Part shown: positions 15,982-24,282 of the stretch, piece by piece
How the letters are laid out: the number at the start of each line of letters is the position of its first letter
How positions within the stretch are numbered: position 1 is the stretch's first letter
Origin: an uncultured Prevotella sp.
GTDB lineage: Bacteria; Bacteroidota; Bacteroidia; Bacteroidales; Bacteroidaceae
DNA length: 64,000 nucleotides
Reading direction: 5' to 3'
Assembly: GCA_902798285.1 (NCBI GenBank)
Contig: CADBVZ010000004.1
Location: 1-64,000 of the forward strand
Notes under the pieces: model-generated
The model's database searches: none
What the model was told of the DNA's origin: nothing
Seen by the model: only the letters and a program-made list of their open reading frames with translations
Program-made: the position numbers and the translations under genes

Positions 15982-16921
15982 ATTCTTTTTCCTTGTAGGC
16001 CTTCATTACATTGAAACCATAGTCAAGCAGGATGGCCGATTCCTTGAAGCGCGACGACATGCTGCGACTATTCAGCAATACCAAGTAAAGCGTTACCCCA
16101 TCGCGAGTGGCACTCGAGGCGAGACAGTTTCCTGCCTGACGTGTAAAACCTGTTTTTATACCGATACACCCTTCATAGGTTTTCAGCAATTGGTTGGTAT
16201 TCACACAATCCATGTGTCGTCCATCAGCCAATGGTACACTCTGTTCTATAGTGCCCACAATCTGGGCAAACGTGCTGTCTCGCATGCAATACCTCGACAA
16301 CCTTACAAGATCACTCGCAGTACTATAGTTATGAATGTTAGGCATACCATTAGGATTAGCGAAGTGTGTGCTATCCATCCCTAAATAAACAGCCTTCTGA
16401 TTCATCATATCGTAGAATCTCAGCGTGTCGCCCTCGCCCAGATGCTTAGCAATAGCGTAGGCAGCATCATTATCGCTTGTCAGCATCATCTCATACATCA
16501 GGTGATCCAGGCGATAACCCTCGCCCAGCCTCACCCTCGAGTCTTTGGCTATAAATACATCTTCTGTAATATATAAGGTATCCATCGGATTGCCCCTTTC
16601 AATAGCCAGCAGACAAGTCATCATCTTCGTGATGGAAGCCATGCAGAGCTGCCTATTAGCATTCTTCTGGCTGATCACCATTCCCGTTGAGTCATCCACC
16701 AGCATCCAGGCCTCAGCCGAAAGATCCTCGAGGCGATCATAACCCTCGATGGAATCAAGCCTTACGAGCGTCTGAATGGTTGTACTATCTATCAAGGCTA
16801 TCCTTTGCAACCTCAGTTCCTCTGGTGAAAGCGCCATAGCAACCTCTCCACCTTCGCATCCCTTACACGATGCCAACAGAACACCCACTAGGCACATCAA
16901 AAACACATTCACTCTTTTCAT
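15980..16921 (-). CDS. D-alanyl-D-alanine carboxypeptidase (PBP5-like) lipoprotein
   Basis: 313 residues. Lipoprotein signal with lipobox LLASC19. All three penicillin-binding motifs of the low-molecular-weight S11 family are present: S96-IT-K99, S149-D-N151 and KTG near 248 (GIKTGFTRQAGNCLASS). It trims the terminal D-Ala from peptidoglycan stem peptides; being a lipoprotein it is tethered by lipid rather than by the usual C-terminal helix, and the C-terminal PBP5 stalk domain is missing. Its promoter box at 16926 almost touches the start codon. Confidence 0.93.
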   Translation of the reverse strand: MKRVNVFLMCLVGVLLASCKGCEGGEVAMALSPEELRLQRIALIDSTTIQTLVRLDSIEGYDRLEDLSAEAWMLVDDSTGMVISQKNANRQLCMASITKMMTCLLAIERGNPMDTLYITEDVFIAKDSRVRLGEGYRLDHLMYEMMLTSDNDAAYAIAKHLGEGDTLRFYDMMNQKAVYLGMDSTHFANPNGMPNIHNYSTASDLVRLSRYCMRDSTFAQIVGTIEQSVPLADGRHMDCVNTNQLLKTYEGCIGIKTGFTRQAGNCLASSATRDGVTLYLVLLNSRSMSSRFKESAILLDYGFNVMKAYKEKE

Positions 16922-16925
16922 GCCA

Positions 16926-16933
16926 CAAAATTA
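16926..16933 (-). promoter_or_regulatory. Promoter -7 box of the DD-carboxypeptidase gene
   Basis: CAAAATTA (minus strand TAATTTTG) ends 4 nt before the ATG at 16921, which predicts a leaderless or nearly leaderless mRNA. Confidence 0.6.
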
Positions 16934-17037
16934 CAAAAAAAGAATCGAATAATCCCCTTCTGCTATGCAAAATATCAAGTTTAATGTAATTATTTCGCAA
17001 TATGATTGTCGTTCATACGTTATAAAATAAAAAAGCT

Positions 17038-18093
17038 ATGAACACAGTAATCAGTTTATTTTCGTTTTTCGCAAGGAAAAAGTCAGAAACGATGTATCAT
17101 CGATTTCTGCGTTTTATTGAAGAATCACATCGTGATGGAGTGATGGGTGACGGACGTTATGCTGTAGCACTCGGCAAAGCTAAGAAACTGCGAAGATTCC
17201 TCATCATTATTGGACAACCATCGATGGCTGTTCATAAGTTTACTAACGACGTGCTACTCGAGTTCCGACAATTCATCTACGACGAGTACAAGTATGTATC
17301 CCAATATCCAAACCTATACCCACGAGGTGTTGGCCAGCGTTTACCTCAAAAACGGCTCAATGACACAACTGTAGTACATGATCTGAAGCTCTTTCAGGCA
17401 TTCTTCGCAGAGCTTGAGAACTCAAACGAGATACATTGCTCACCTTTTAGGAAATTATCAAGGGAGAAACGACGGAAAATCATGCATGTGATGTATGATG
17501 AACCTATCTTCCTAAGGGCAGAAGAAGTTAAGAAGGTTATGACTACAAAAGTACCTGATGTATTGCAGTGGGTGAAGGATATCTTTGTGCTAAACTGTAC
17601 TATTGGTTGCAGAATAGGCGATTTACTACATCTTACATTAGACAAGATTGCCACATCAGAAGATGGAATTCCCTACATTCATTATATCCCATCGAAAACG
17701 ACAAGACTCCAGAGCTCTAACCATGAAGTAATGACACCTCTCATAAACCCAGCCTTGGAGATCATCAACAGGACACAACTTAAACTAATGGGGCCTAATC
17801 TGAAATATGGTAAAGAGCGATACAACAAAAACCTTCGACGTTTGTTGGAGTACTGTGGTATTTCTCGACGAGTAAGTCTTTACTGTCAGGAGACGAAGGA
17901 CAACATCTACAAACCGATATACGAAGTAGCCACCTCAAAGCTGGCTCGTAAGACTCATATTGATATGCTCAATAAAGTGCAGATCAATTACTATGCAGCA
18001 GGTCTGCATCATCCTGGTTCAGAAGCCGTATTCAGATATACAGGATTGGAGTTGAAGGACAAGTATGAGCTGATTAAGGCTGCTTTTAAATGA
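17038..18093 (+). CDS. Tyrosine recombinase (integrase family)
   Basis: 351 residues. The N-terminal SAM-like core-binding region (about 15-135) is followed by a catalytic domain with R192 (IGCRIGDLL), the beta-hairpin K220 (SKTTR), R304 (SKLARKTHIDM), H325 and the nucleophile Y334 (HHPGSEAVFRYTGLEL). The usual His of the HxxR motif is Lys301 here. It belongs to the Bacteroidetes orphan integrase group and may be a site-specific recombinase for a local inversion or an integrated element. No partner transfer or transposition genes are close. It is followed by a 0.5-kb AT-rich region full of mirrored short motifs (see below), which is the natural candidate for its substrate. Confidence 0.88.
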   Translation: MNTVISLFSFFARKKSETMYHRFLRFIEESHRDGVMGDGRYAVALGKAKKLRRFLIIIGQPSMAVHKFTNDVLLEFRQFIYDEYKYVSQYPNLYPRGVGQRLPQKRLNDTTVVHDLKLFQAFFAELENSNEIHCSPFRKLSREKRRKIMHVMYDEPIFLRAEEVKKVMTTKVPDVLQWVKDIFVLNCTIGCRIGDLLHLTLDKIATSEDGIPYIHYIPSKTTRLQSSNHEVMTPLINPALEIINRTQLKLMGPNLKYGKERYNKNLRRLLEYCGISRRVSLYCQETKDNIYKPIYEVATSKLARKTHIDMLNKVQINYYAAGLHHPGSEAVFRYTGLELKDKYELIKAAFK

Positions 18094-18105
18094 ATGTTCA
18101 AAATA

Positions 18106-18122
18106 AATGACATATGACATAA
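18106..18122 (+). repeat. Left arm of 17-bp inverted repeat
   Basis: AATGACATATGACATAA, an exact reverse complement of 18566-18582. It contains two TGACAT words 7 nt apart. Confidence 0.85.
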
Positions 18123-18261
18123 AATATCATTATCCTATTGAATATTAGATATTTACGTTCAAATTAAATACATTATTAATGACATGAATATGACATAATA
18201 TTGACATAGAAATGGCATAAATCTGTGATTTTGTGGCTAAGTGAAAGCATGATGGAGTGAA

Positions 18262-18429
18262 ATGGAGGATGTAGTAAAGTCATTGAAGAGATTATGTAAA
18301 GCTCATCGATACTACTTATGGGCTTTTAAATTCTCTAGAGAATTCAGAGGTTTAGACGTAGCAAAGTCTGGGTTTAGACGTCATAAAGTCCCAAATTCTC
18401 TAGAGAATTTAGCAGAGAAGATAGTCTAA
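18262..18429 (+). CDS. Possible 55-residue basic protein spanning the palindromes
   Basis: An open frame from ATG 18262 to TAA 18429 would encode a Lys/Arg-rich 55-residue peptide (MEDVVKSLKRLCKAHRYYLW at its start). Both AATTCTCTAGAGAATT palindromes fall inside it, so it may be only a chance frame. No family recognised and no clear promoter. Confidence 0.2.
   Translation: MEDVVKSLKRLCKAHRYYLWAFKFSREFRGLDVAKSGFRRHKVPNSLENLAEKIV
18329..18344. repeat. Palindrome, copy 1
   Basis: AATTCTCTAGAGAATT, a perfect 16-bp palindrome; copy 2 lies at 18393-18410. Confidence 0.85.
18393..18410. repeat. Palindrome, copy 2
   Basis: The same palindrome extended by one base pair to 18 bp (AAATTCTCTAGAGAATTT). 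Between the copies GTTTAGACGT occurs twice as a direct repeat. Confidence 0.85.
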
Positions 18430-18565
18430 AGCCCAAGAAAGGGTTATTGGGAGGTGAGGTTTAGACTAATGTCATTAATATGTCGGATATATGTCGTTTC
18501 AATGTCATTATATTGAAATTCAATAATATAGTATTTACCTTATATTCAATAAGTTGGCTAGACGA

Positions 18566-18582
18566 TTATGTCATATGTCATT
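18566..18582 (-). repeat. Right arm of 17-bp inverted repeat
   Basis: TTATGTCATATGTCATT, the exact reverse complement of 18106-18122. Confidence 0.85.
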
Positions 18583-18660
18583 AAGTTTTAAAAAAATTGG
18601 AAATGGTATCCAGCTCCAGACATCTTCCCCATCAAGGCGAAGTGCTTTTTTCGTGTTTTA

Positions 18661-18692
18661 TTTGGCGGTTCGATTGGAAATTTGTACTTTTG
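18661..18692 (+). promoter_or_regulatory. Promoter of the metal-uptake gene pair
   Basis: TTTG at 18661-18664 (-33) and TACTTTTG at 18685-18692 (-7) with a 20-nt spacer, an ideal Bacteroidetes promoter. The ATG follows at 18702. Confidence 0.8.
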
Positions 18693-18701
18693 CAGGCGGA
18701 A

Positions 18702-19052
18702 ATGAGAAGACAAAGGTTTAGAAACATGGTGGCGTGGGCACTGTTGTCGGTATTTGTGCCGATGATGCTGCTGAGTGCTATGCACATACACCAGCCAGCA
18801 GTTGACGAGACAGCCAGCTGCGTGGAGTGTGCTCACCACGTGAACCACCCAGGCCATTTCACCTCAGCCGTTGAGCATCTCGACGATTGTGTATTGTGCC
18901 AGTTCTTGAGTCTGGTTTACACATCAGCGGCTGTGATTCAGGCAGTTACCTTTGTCGCCCTTACCACTATGGTCAGCCTCAGCAGCATATCAGCTGTATG
19001 CAGCAAAGTCTACCATAGCCAATCGCCACGCGCACCGCCTTTCATGCTGTAA
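18702..19052 (+). CDS. Small Cys/His-rich membrane protein upstream of a metal TonB receptor
   Basis: 116 residues from the ATG at 18702; longer in-frame starts lie upstream of the promoter. It has an N-terminal hydrophobic helix (MVAWALLSVFVPMMLLSAMH), a loop with HIH, CVECAHH, HPGHF and DDCVLC, then a second hydrophobic stretch. The layout recalls DUF2946-type proteins found beside copper or cobalt receptors. The paired CxxC and His clusters suggest transient metal binding at the membrane. It shares a promoter with the TonB receptor 49 nt downstream. Function inferred from context only. Confidence 0.65.
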   Translation: MRRQRFRNMVAWALLSVFVPMMLLSAMHIHQPAVDETASCVECAHHVNHPGHFTSAVEHLDDCVLCQFLSLVYTSAAVIQAVTFVALTTMVSLSSISAVCSKVYHSQSPRAPPFML

Positions 19053-19101
19053 TTCAAAGAAAAGCGACTTACACATTATTTATTATTTTAGTAATTACAG
19101 A

Positions 19102-21192
19102 ATGAAGACAAGATATATCATTCTGCCATTGTTGTGTATCAGCATGACTATGGCAGCTCAAGAAGGCCATCATCATCATGGCAACCACATGCATCCCAAC
19201 GACTCAAGCGACGTGTTTTTCCGTCACCTGAAGCTGAACGAGTTGGTGGTGACGGGTGTAACTGGCGACACGAAACTGAAGAACTCTACAGCACCCATCT
19301 CGATTGTATCGAACAAGGACTTGCGACACACCACATCGACGAATATCATCGACGCCATAGCCCATCAGCCTGGAATGGCGCAGATCACAACGGGTAGTGG
19401 CATCTCAAAGCCAATTATTCGTGGACTAGGTTACAATCGCATCATCGTGATGAACGAAGGCGTTCGCCAGGAGGGACAGCAATGGGGCGACGAACATGGC
19501 ATAGAGATCGATCCGCAGATTGTGAACTCCGTAGAGATTCTGAAGGGTCCTGCCAGCCTGATGTACGGAAGTGATGCAATGGCTGGTGTGCTGATTCTGC
19601 ACGCTGCGCCCACCCTGCCCGAGGGCGAGATGAAGGCAAATGTAAGCTCTGAATATCAGACGAACAACGGCCTTTTCGACTATTCGCTGAACTTCGCCGG
19701 CAATCAGAAGGGCTTCGTATGGGATGCGCGCTTCAGCGACAAGATGGCGCACGCCTATAAGAATAAGGTGGATGGCTATGTGCCTGGCTCGCAGTTTAAG
19801 GAGCGTGCAGGACGACTGATGCTGGGACTTAACAAGCATTGGGGCCACTCGCACCTCATCTGGACCACAATCCACCTGACGCCCAGCATCGTAGAGGGAG
19901 AGCGCGACGAGGTGACAGGTGAGTTGATATGTAATTCCAGCAACATCAAGACTTACTCAAAAGCGCTGCCTTTCCAGGAGGTGAAACACTATAAGGCGGT
20001 ACTCGACAACTCGTTCAATCTGCCCAAGGGTTGGCTGAAGGCCATTGTGGGTTATCAACAGAATCGTCGACAGGAATTCGAGGAGTCAGAAGATGAGTAC
20101 GAGCTCTACTTCAAACTCCACACATTGACCTATGATGTGCGCTATCTCTCACAGGAGTTTAATGGTTGGAAGATGGCTGCAGGCGTAAACGGCATGTGGC
20201 AACACTCCCAGAACCTGGGCGAGGAATCGCTGATACCTGAGTATAAGCTGTTCGATATAGGCGGCTATGCCACTGTGAGCAAGTCGATCGACAAATGGAC
20301 GCTGAATGGTGGCCTGCGATTCGATAACAGAACTCTGAACTTCCACTCCAGGAACTTCAGCGGCATCTCAGGCAGCATTGGAGCCGTTTGCAACATCAAC
20401 GATCACTTCAATCTGCGACTGAATATGGCTCGTGGTTTCCGTGCGCCTAACATGAGTGAGTTGGGTGCTGATGGTGTGCATGAGGGAACCCTGCGCTACG
20501 AACTGGGTAACCCAGACCTTAAGCCTGAATACAGTTGGCAGGCAGACTTGGGACTCGATTTTACCTCGCAATACGTCTCTGCCCAGGTGGCTCTCTTCGC
20601 CAATCGCATTGAGAACTACATCTTCTCGAAGCGCATTGATGTAGTAATGGAGGAAGGGCTGCGCACCTATGAATATACGCAGGGCGATGCCAGATTGCTG
20701 GGTTTCGAGGCTGGAATCGACTTCCACCCCATTCACAGCATACACTTCGAGAACACTTTTTCGTATGTAGATGCCCAACAGCTGAATCAGACAGAGGAAA
20801 CGAAGTATCTGCCTATGACACCAGCCCCTCGCTGGACATCGGAGTTGAAGTACGAATTGACGCATCATGGACACTTCGCGCTCAACAATGCCTACGCAGC
20901 CCTCAGCCTGGAGTGTAATCTGGCACAAAACCACTATTACAAGGCTGACGATACAGAGACTCGTACACCCAGCTATACGCTGCTAAGCTTCTCTGTAGGT
21001 TCTGATGTAAACATCCACAAGAAGAAGGTGGCAGAGATTAGCATTACAGCAGATAATCTGCTGAATCGCGCCTACCAGAACCACCTGAGCCGACTGAAGT
21101 ATACGGATGTGAACAACGTAACAGGAGAACAGGGTGTTTTCAATATGGGACGAAACGTCGTGTTTAAGTTGCTAATACCTATTACCTTATAA
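19102..21192 (+). CDS. TonB-dependent outer-membrane receptor, probably for zinc or copper
   Basis: 696 residues from ATG 19102. Signal peptide MKTRYIILPLLCISMTMAAQ, then a His-rich segment EGHHHHGNHMHP just before the plug domain (LNELVVTGVTGDTKLKNSTA; NSVEILKGPASLMYGSDAMAGV). A 22-strand-type barrel follows with FRAPNMSELGADGVHEGTLRYELGNPDLKPE and the terminal IPITL. It has no SusC-type N-terminal CarboxypepD_reg domain, so metal or siderophore import is more likely than glycans. The His cluster and the Cys/His partner upstream point to Zn or Cu, as in ZnuD-like receptors. A perfect terminator follows. Confidence 0.87.
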   Translation: MKTRYIILPLLCISMTMAAQEGHHHHGNHMHPNDSSDVFFRHLKLNELVVTGVTGDTKLKNSTAPISIVSNKDLRHTTSTNIIDAIAHQPGMAQITTGSGISKPIIRGLGYNRIIVMNEGVRQEGQQWGDEHGIEIDPQIVNSVEILKGPASLMYGSDAMAGVLILHAAPTLPEGEMKANVSSEYQTNNGLFDYSLNFAGNQKGFVWDARFSDKMAHAYKNKVDGYVPGSQFKERAGRLMLGLNKHWGHSHLIWTTIHLTPSIVEGERDEVTGELICNSSNIKTYSKALPFQEVKHYKAVLDNSFNLPKGWLKAIVGYQQNRRQEFEESEDEYELYFKLHTLTYDVRYLSQEFNGWKMAAGVNGMWQHSQNLGEESLIPEYKLFDIGGYATVSKSIDKWTLNGGLRFDNRTLNFHSRNFSGISGSIGAVCNINDHFNLRLNMARGFRAPNMSELGADGVHEGTLRYELGNPDLKPEYSWQADLGLDFTSQYVSAQVALFANRIENYIFSKRIDVVMEEGLRTYEYTQGDARLLGFEAGIDFHPIHSIHFENTFSYVDAQQLNQTEETKYLPMTPAPRWTSELKYELTHHGHFALNNAYAALSLECNLAQNHYYKADDTETRTPSYTLLSFSVGSDVNIHKKKVAEISITADNLLNRAYQNHLSRLKYTDVNNVTGEQGVFNMGRNVVFKLLIPITL

Positions 21193-21195
21193 ACA

Positions 21196-21225
21196 AAAAT
21201 GCCTCGCCAATCGGCGAGGCATTTT
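21196..21225. terminator. Bidirectional terminator
   Basis: A 13-bp perfect stem, AAAATGCCTCGCC (21196-21208) with 21213-21225, loop AATC. It lies between the TonB receptor and rny, which converge. Confidence 0.92.
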
Positions 21226-21243
21226 CATATAGCAAGCTAATGT

Positions 21244-22785
21244 TTACTTGGCGTACGCTACAGAACGAGTCTCACGGATCACAGTAATCTTCACCTGACC
21301 TGGATAGGTCATCTCGTTCTGAATCTTTGTTGCGATATCCGTGCTCAGAGCCTCGCTCTCAGCATCGTTCATCTTATCGGCACCAACGATTACTCGGAGC
21401 TCACGACCAGCCTGGATGGCGTAGGTCTTGGTAACACCAGGATAGCTCATGGCGATGGCCTCAAGATCGTTCAGACGCTTGATATAAGCCTCAACGATTT
21501 CACGACGGGCACCAGGACGGGCACCAGAGATGGCATCGCACACCTGAACAATAGGAGCCAGCAGTGTCTGCATCTCCATCTCATCGTGGTGAGCGCCAAT
21601 GGCGTTGCAGATATCGGGCTTCTCCTTATACTGCTCTGCAATCTTGGCACCATAGAGTGCGTGTGGCATCTCGCTCTCCTCATCGGGCACCTTACCAATA
21701 TCGTGCAAAAGTCCTGCACGCTTAGCCTTCTTGGGGTTCAGACCCAACTCAGCAGCCATCACAGCACAGAGATTAGCAGTCTCACGTGCATGCTGCAACA
21801 GGTTCTGACCATAAGAAGAACGATATTTCATCTTACCAATGATACGGATCAGCTCAGGATGCAGACCGTGGATACCCAGGTCGATAGCAGTACGCTTACC
21901 AGTCTCGATAATCTCGTTGTCGAGCTGCTTCTTCACCTTAGCAACCACCTCCTCGATACGAGCTGGGTGGATACGACCATCGCTTACCAGCTGATGGAGG
22001 GCCAAGCGACAAGTCTCACGACGAACAGGATCGAAACCACTGATAACAATAGCCTCTGGGGTATCGTCAACCACGATTTCAACACCACAAGCAGCCTCGA
22101 GAGCACGGATATTACGACCCTCACGACCAATCACACGACCCTTTACATCATCGTTATCAATATGGAATACGCTGACAGAATTCTCAACAGCCGTTTCTGT
22201 AGCCACACGCTGGATGGTCTGAATGACAATCTTCTTGGCCTGCTGGTTGGCATTGAGCTTTGCCTCGTCCATAATTTCATTGATATAGCTGGCAGCTGCA
22301 GTCTTGGCCTCATCCTTCATCGACTCCACCAAACGGTTCTTGGCTTCCTCAGCACTCAGACCAGATACTTCCTCGAGCAATTCGCGCTCTTTCAGCTGCA
22401 TTTTCTCGAGTTCCTCAGCCTTTACGCTCAGCAACTTCTTCTCGTTCTCAAGACGATTCTGCTGATTGTCGAGTTCGTTCTTACGACGGCCCAGCTCATC
22501 CTGACGCTGGTTCAGCGAAATCTCACGCTGCTTGAGTTTGTTCTCACTCTGCTGGATGTGCTGATTACGCTGCTGCACTTCCTTCTCCAACTCGCTCTTC
22601 TTGTTAAGGAACTTCTCCTTCACTTCGAGCAGCTTCTTTTCCTTGATGACTTCAGCCTGCTTTTCGGCAGTATCGATCATCTCCTTGTATTTTCCTTTCA
22701 GAACATAACGGAAAACAAGATATCCGCAGACTCCTCCTAATGCAAGGGCGCCTGCAGCAATCAATAGTACAAAAATTAAATCCAT
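21244..22785 (-). CDS. rny: Ribonuclease Y
   Basis: 513 residues. An N-terminal membrane helix (about 2-25) is followed by a long charged coiled coil to about 200, a KH domain ([17 protein letters not shown]) and an HD domain with the metal site motif [10 protein letters not shown]. It is an endonuclease that starts mRNA decay at the membrane. It starts 7 nt after zapA in an operon that also includes the small coiled-coil gene, the usual Bacteroidales arrangement. Confidence 0.96.
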   Translation of the reverse strand: MDLIFVLLIAAGALALGGVCGYLVFRYVLKGKYKEMIDTAEKQAEVIKEKKLLEVKEKFLNKKSELEKEVQQRNQHIQQSENKLKQREISLNQRQDELGRRKNELDNQQNRLENEKKLLSVKAEELEKMQLKERELLEEVSGLSAEEAKNRLVESMKDEAKTAAASYINEIMDEAKLNANQQAKKIVIQTIQRVATETAVENSVSVFHIDNDDVKGRVIGREGRNIRALEAACGVEIVVDDTPEAIVISGFDPVRRETCRLALHQLVSDGRIHPARIEEVVAKVKKQLDNEIIETGKRTAIDLGIHGLHPELIRIIGKMKYRSSYGQNLLQHARETANLCAVMAAELGLNPKKAKRAGLLHDIGKVPDEESEMPHALYGAKIAEQYKEKPDICNAIGAHHDEMEMQTLLAPIVQVCDAISGARPGARREIVEAYIKRLNDLEAIAMSYPGVTKTYAIQAGRELRVIVGADKMNDAESEALSTDIATKIQNEMTYPGQVKITVIRETRSVAYAK

Positions 22786-22792
22786 AAAAAAT

Positions 22793-23113
22793 CTATATTG
22801 TTAAAACATTCTCACTATTCAGGGCTTCCTCAATCTCAGAAGTCAGCTTAGCGAGAATATCCTGATAGGGAGCCGTATCGTTCTTGCCGTGCTCCCGCTC
22901 ATACATAAGGGCAATATCAATCAACGTCATTAACGCGATTGTATGCTCGCCCTTCTTACCCTTATAAGCCTGCGCATAGGCATTATAACGGTCAGTGATG
23001 AGCTTGGCTGCCTTACGATAGTACTCCTCGTCGGAACGCTTGACCGTCACCTCGATTTCCTCGTCGTAGACGTGCAGCCTGATATGTAGTTTCTCGTTAT
23101 TCACTTCTGCCAT
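22793..23113 (-). CDS. zapA: Cell division protein ZapA
   Basis: 106 residues from the ATG at 23113 ([20 protein letters not shown]). The ZapA pattern is clear: an N-terminal beta region, then [17 protein letters not shown] and a helix [16 protein letters not shown]. It crosslinks FtsZ filaments at the division site. It lies between the coiled-coil gene (13-nt gap) and rny. Confidence 0.9.
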   Translation of the reverse strand: MAEVNNEKLHIRLHVYDEEIEVTVKRSDEEYYRKAAKLITDRYNAYAQAYKGKKGEHTIALMTLIDIALMYEREHGKNDTAPYQDILAKLTSEIEEALNSENVLTI

Positions 23114-23126
23114 TGTGTAGCACCGT

Positions 23127-23426
23127 TTATTGTTCCTCATCACTTAGGATGGCTATGCATTTGTTCACATCGCGGATCATCTTGGCGAGACGCCCCTTGG
23201 CGTTCTCAAGATCACCATCAGTGATTTCCATCATCTTAGCCATTTTCAGTGATTGATAGTCGTTTTCCGCCTGAGTCAGCTTGGCCTGCAGTTGCTTCAT
23301 GTCCTGCTCGTTCTTAGCGATAACTGCGCGCAACTCATCACCCTCCTTTTTCAGTTCCTGAAAGCGGAGAATCATCTGCCTTACACGCGTTTGGAAGTTC
23401 GCTAATGACTGCTCGTTTGGATTCAT
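23127..23426 (-). CDS. Small coiled-coil protein upstream of zapA (ZapB-like)
   Basis: 99 residues from ATG 23426 (MNPNEQSLANFQTRVRQMIL). Almost all is heptad-rich coiled coil (LKKEGDELRAVIAKNEQDMK, LQAKLTQAENDYQSLKMAKM). Its position directly before zapA suggests a division-related partner, comparable to ZapB, but sequence alone does not prove it. Promoter box at 23446-23453. Confidence 0.75.
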   Translation of the reverse strand: MNPNEQSLANFQTRVRQMILRFQELKKEGDELRAVIAKNEQDMKQLQAKLTQAENDYQSLKMAKMMEITDGDLENAKGRLAKMIRDVNKCIAILSDEEQ

Positions 23427-23445
23427 TACATAACTATTTGGAGTA

Positions 23446-23453
23446 CAAAGATA
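23446..23453 (-). promoter_or_regulatory. Promoter -7 box of the zapA-rny operon
   Basis: CAAAGATA (minus strand TATCTTTG), 19 nt before the ATG at 23426. Confidence 0.7.
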
Positions 23454-23502
23454 AAGCAAAATTATTAAAATGTCAGCTTTAATACTGACATTTTAATATT
23501 TT

Positions 23503-24117
23503 TTAATCTTCCGCCTTCTTCGGTTCCTTCTTGGCAAGCATCACAACCTTGTAAACAAAGTCGGTTACCCATTTCTGAGAGAAGCCCAGACGCTGGTTGT
23601 ACTGACGCACAGCCACTACCGTTTTCATGACAGAAGCATCGCTGAAGTCGTTCTTATTAAAGATGTCGCCAACGGTTTTCTCTGTCATGGTGTAGAGTGC
23701 CTTCTTCATGAAGCCAGGCAGACGAAGCTTGAATTTCATCAGATTGCCCGTCAGCATCATGATATCCTGCGTAAAGCCTTGGAACTGCAACAGATAGGTC
23801 TGTGCATCCTGAATCTTCTTACAACGCTTGCGCAGACTCTGGTCGATCTCCTTGAAGAAGTCGTCGTTCATTCCATACATCTCCTTGAGCATCTTCTTAC
23901 AACGACTGCGCTCGCCCACACCTAATTTATTATTAACAGTAGGCACCTTCAGCGTAGCCTTGAAGACACGAAGGTCGGGCAGTGCAGCCAGATTGGTAAT
24001 ACCAAGGTCGGAAGCCATTGCTGCCTGGAAATAGACACGAATCAGAGTCATGAAATCCTCCATGCCACCGACTTTCTGCTCGTCGCCTTTTCCAAAAATC
24101 TTATTCCAAAATCCCAT
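23503..24117 (-). CDS. Conserved hypothetical protein, basic and helical
   Basis: 204 residues, no signal peptide. Starts MGFWNKIFGKGDEQKVGG and is rich in Lys/Arg and Met with amphipathic helices (RCKKMLKEMYGMNDDFFKEI, LRKRCKKIQDAQTYLLQF). No domain recognised. It is transcribed away from rfbA from a promoter at 24148-24155, one arm of a palindromic divergent promoter unit. I believe similar proteins occur in Bacteroidales next to housekeeping genes but cannot name a function. Confidence 0.7.
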   Translation of the reverse strand: MGFWNKIFGKGDEQKVGGMEDFMTLIRVYFQAAMASDLGITNLAALPDLRVFKATLKVPTVNNKLGVGERSRCKKMLKEMYGMNDDFFKEIDQSLRKRCKKIQDAQTYLLQFQGFTQDIMMLTGNLMKFKLRLPGFMKKALYTMTEKTVGDIFNKNDFSDASVMKTVVAVRQYNQRLGFSQKWVTDFVYKVVMLAKKEPKKAED

Positions 24118-24147
24118 AAAAATCTACTTAAAATTTATAACCGAGTG

Positions 24148-24259
24148 CAAAGGTAATGAAATTTTGGCACGAATTATGCGAATTAACGCGAAAAAATGGT
24201 GTTAATGATGAAAAATTCGTGTAATTCATGCAATTCGTGCCTAAAAAAACGTATCTTTG
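24148..24259. repeat. Palindromic divergent-promoter element, copy C
   Basis: Core GGCACGAATT (from 24166) to AATTCGTGCC (ending 24241) with internal mirrored CGAATT/AATTCG words. On the minus side a -7 box (24148-24155) and on the plus side TATCTTTG (24252-24259) each lie exactly 10 nt from the core's GTGCC. The same geometry holds at 55218-55329 and 63107-63207. Confidence 0.85.
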
Positions 24260-24282
24260 CACCATAATTAATAATTTTAAGT

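Larger units (their letters stand above)
18094..18684. other. AT-rich structured region after the recombinase
   Basis: About 590 nt with no confident gene. It holds 17-bp perfect inverted repeats at both ends (18106-18122 and 18566-18582), a left cluster of five TGACAT motifs (18108, 18115, 18180, 18191, 18202) and a right cluster of four ATGTCA (18469, 18502, 18568, 18575) plus two ATGTCG. Two copies of an AATTCTCTAGAGAATT palindrome and several TTTAGAC words lie in between. It looks like a recombination or replication target rather than a spacer. Confidence 0.7.

Noticed and set aside
21586-22740. 384-codon frame antisense to rny
   Set aside because: Leucine/threonine-rich product typical of the complement of a charged coiled coil; rny motifs are unmistakable.
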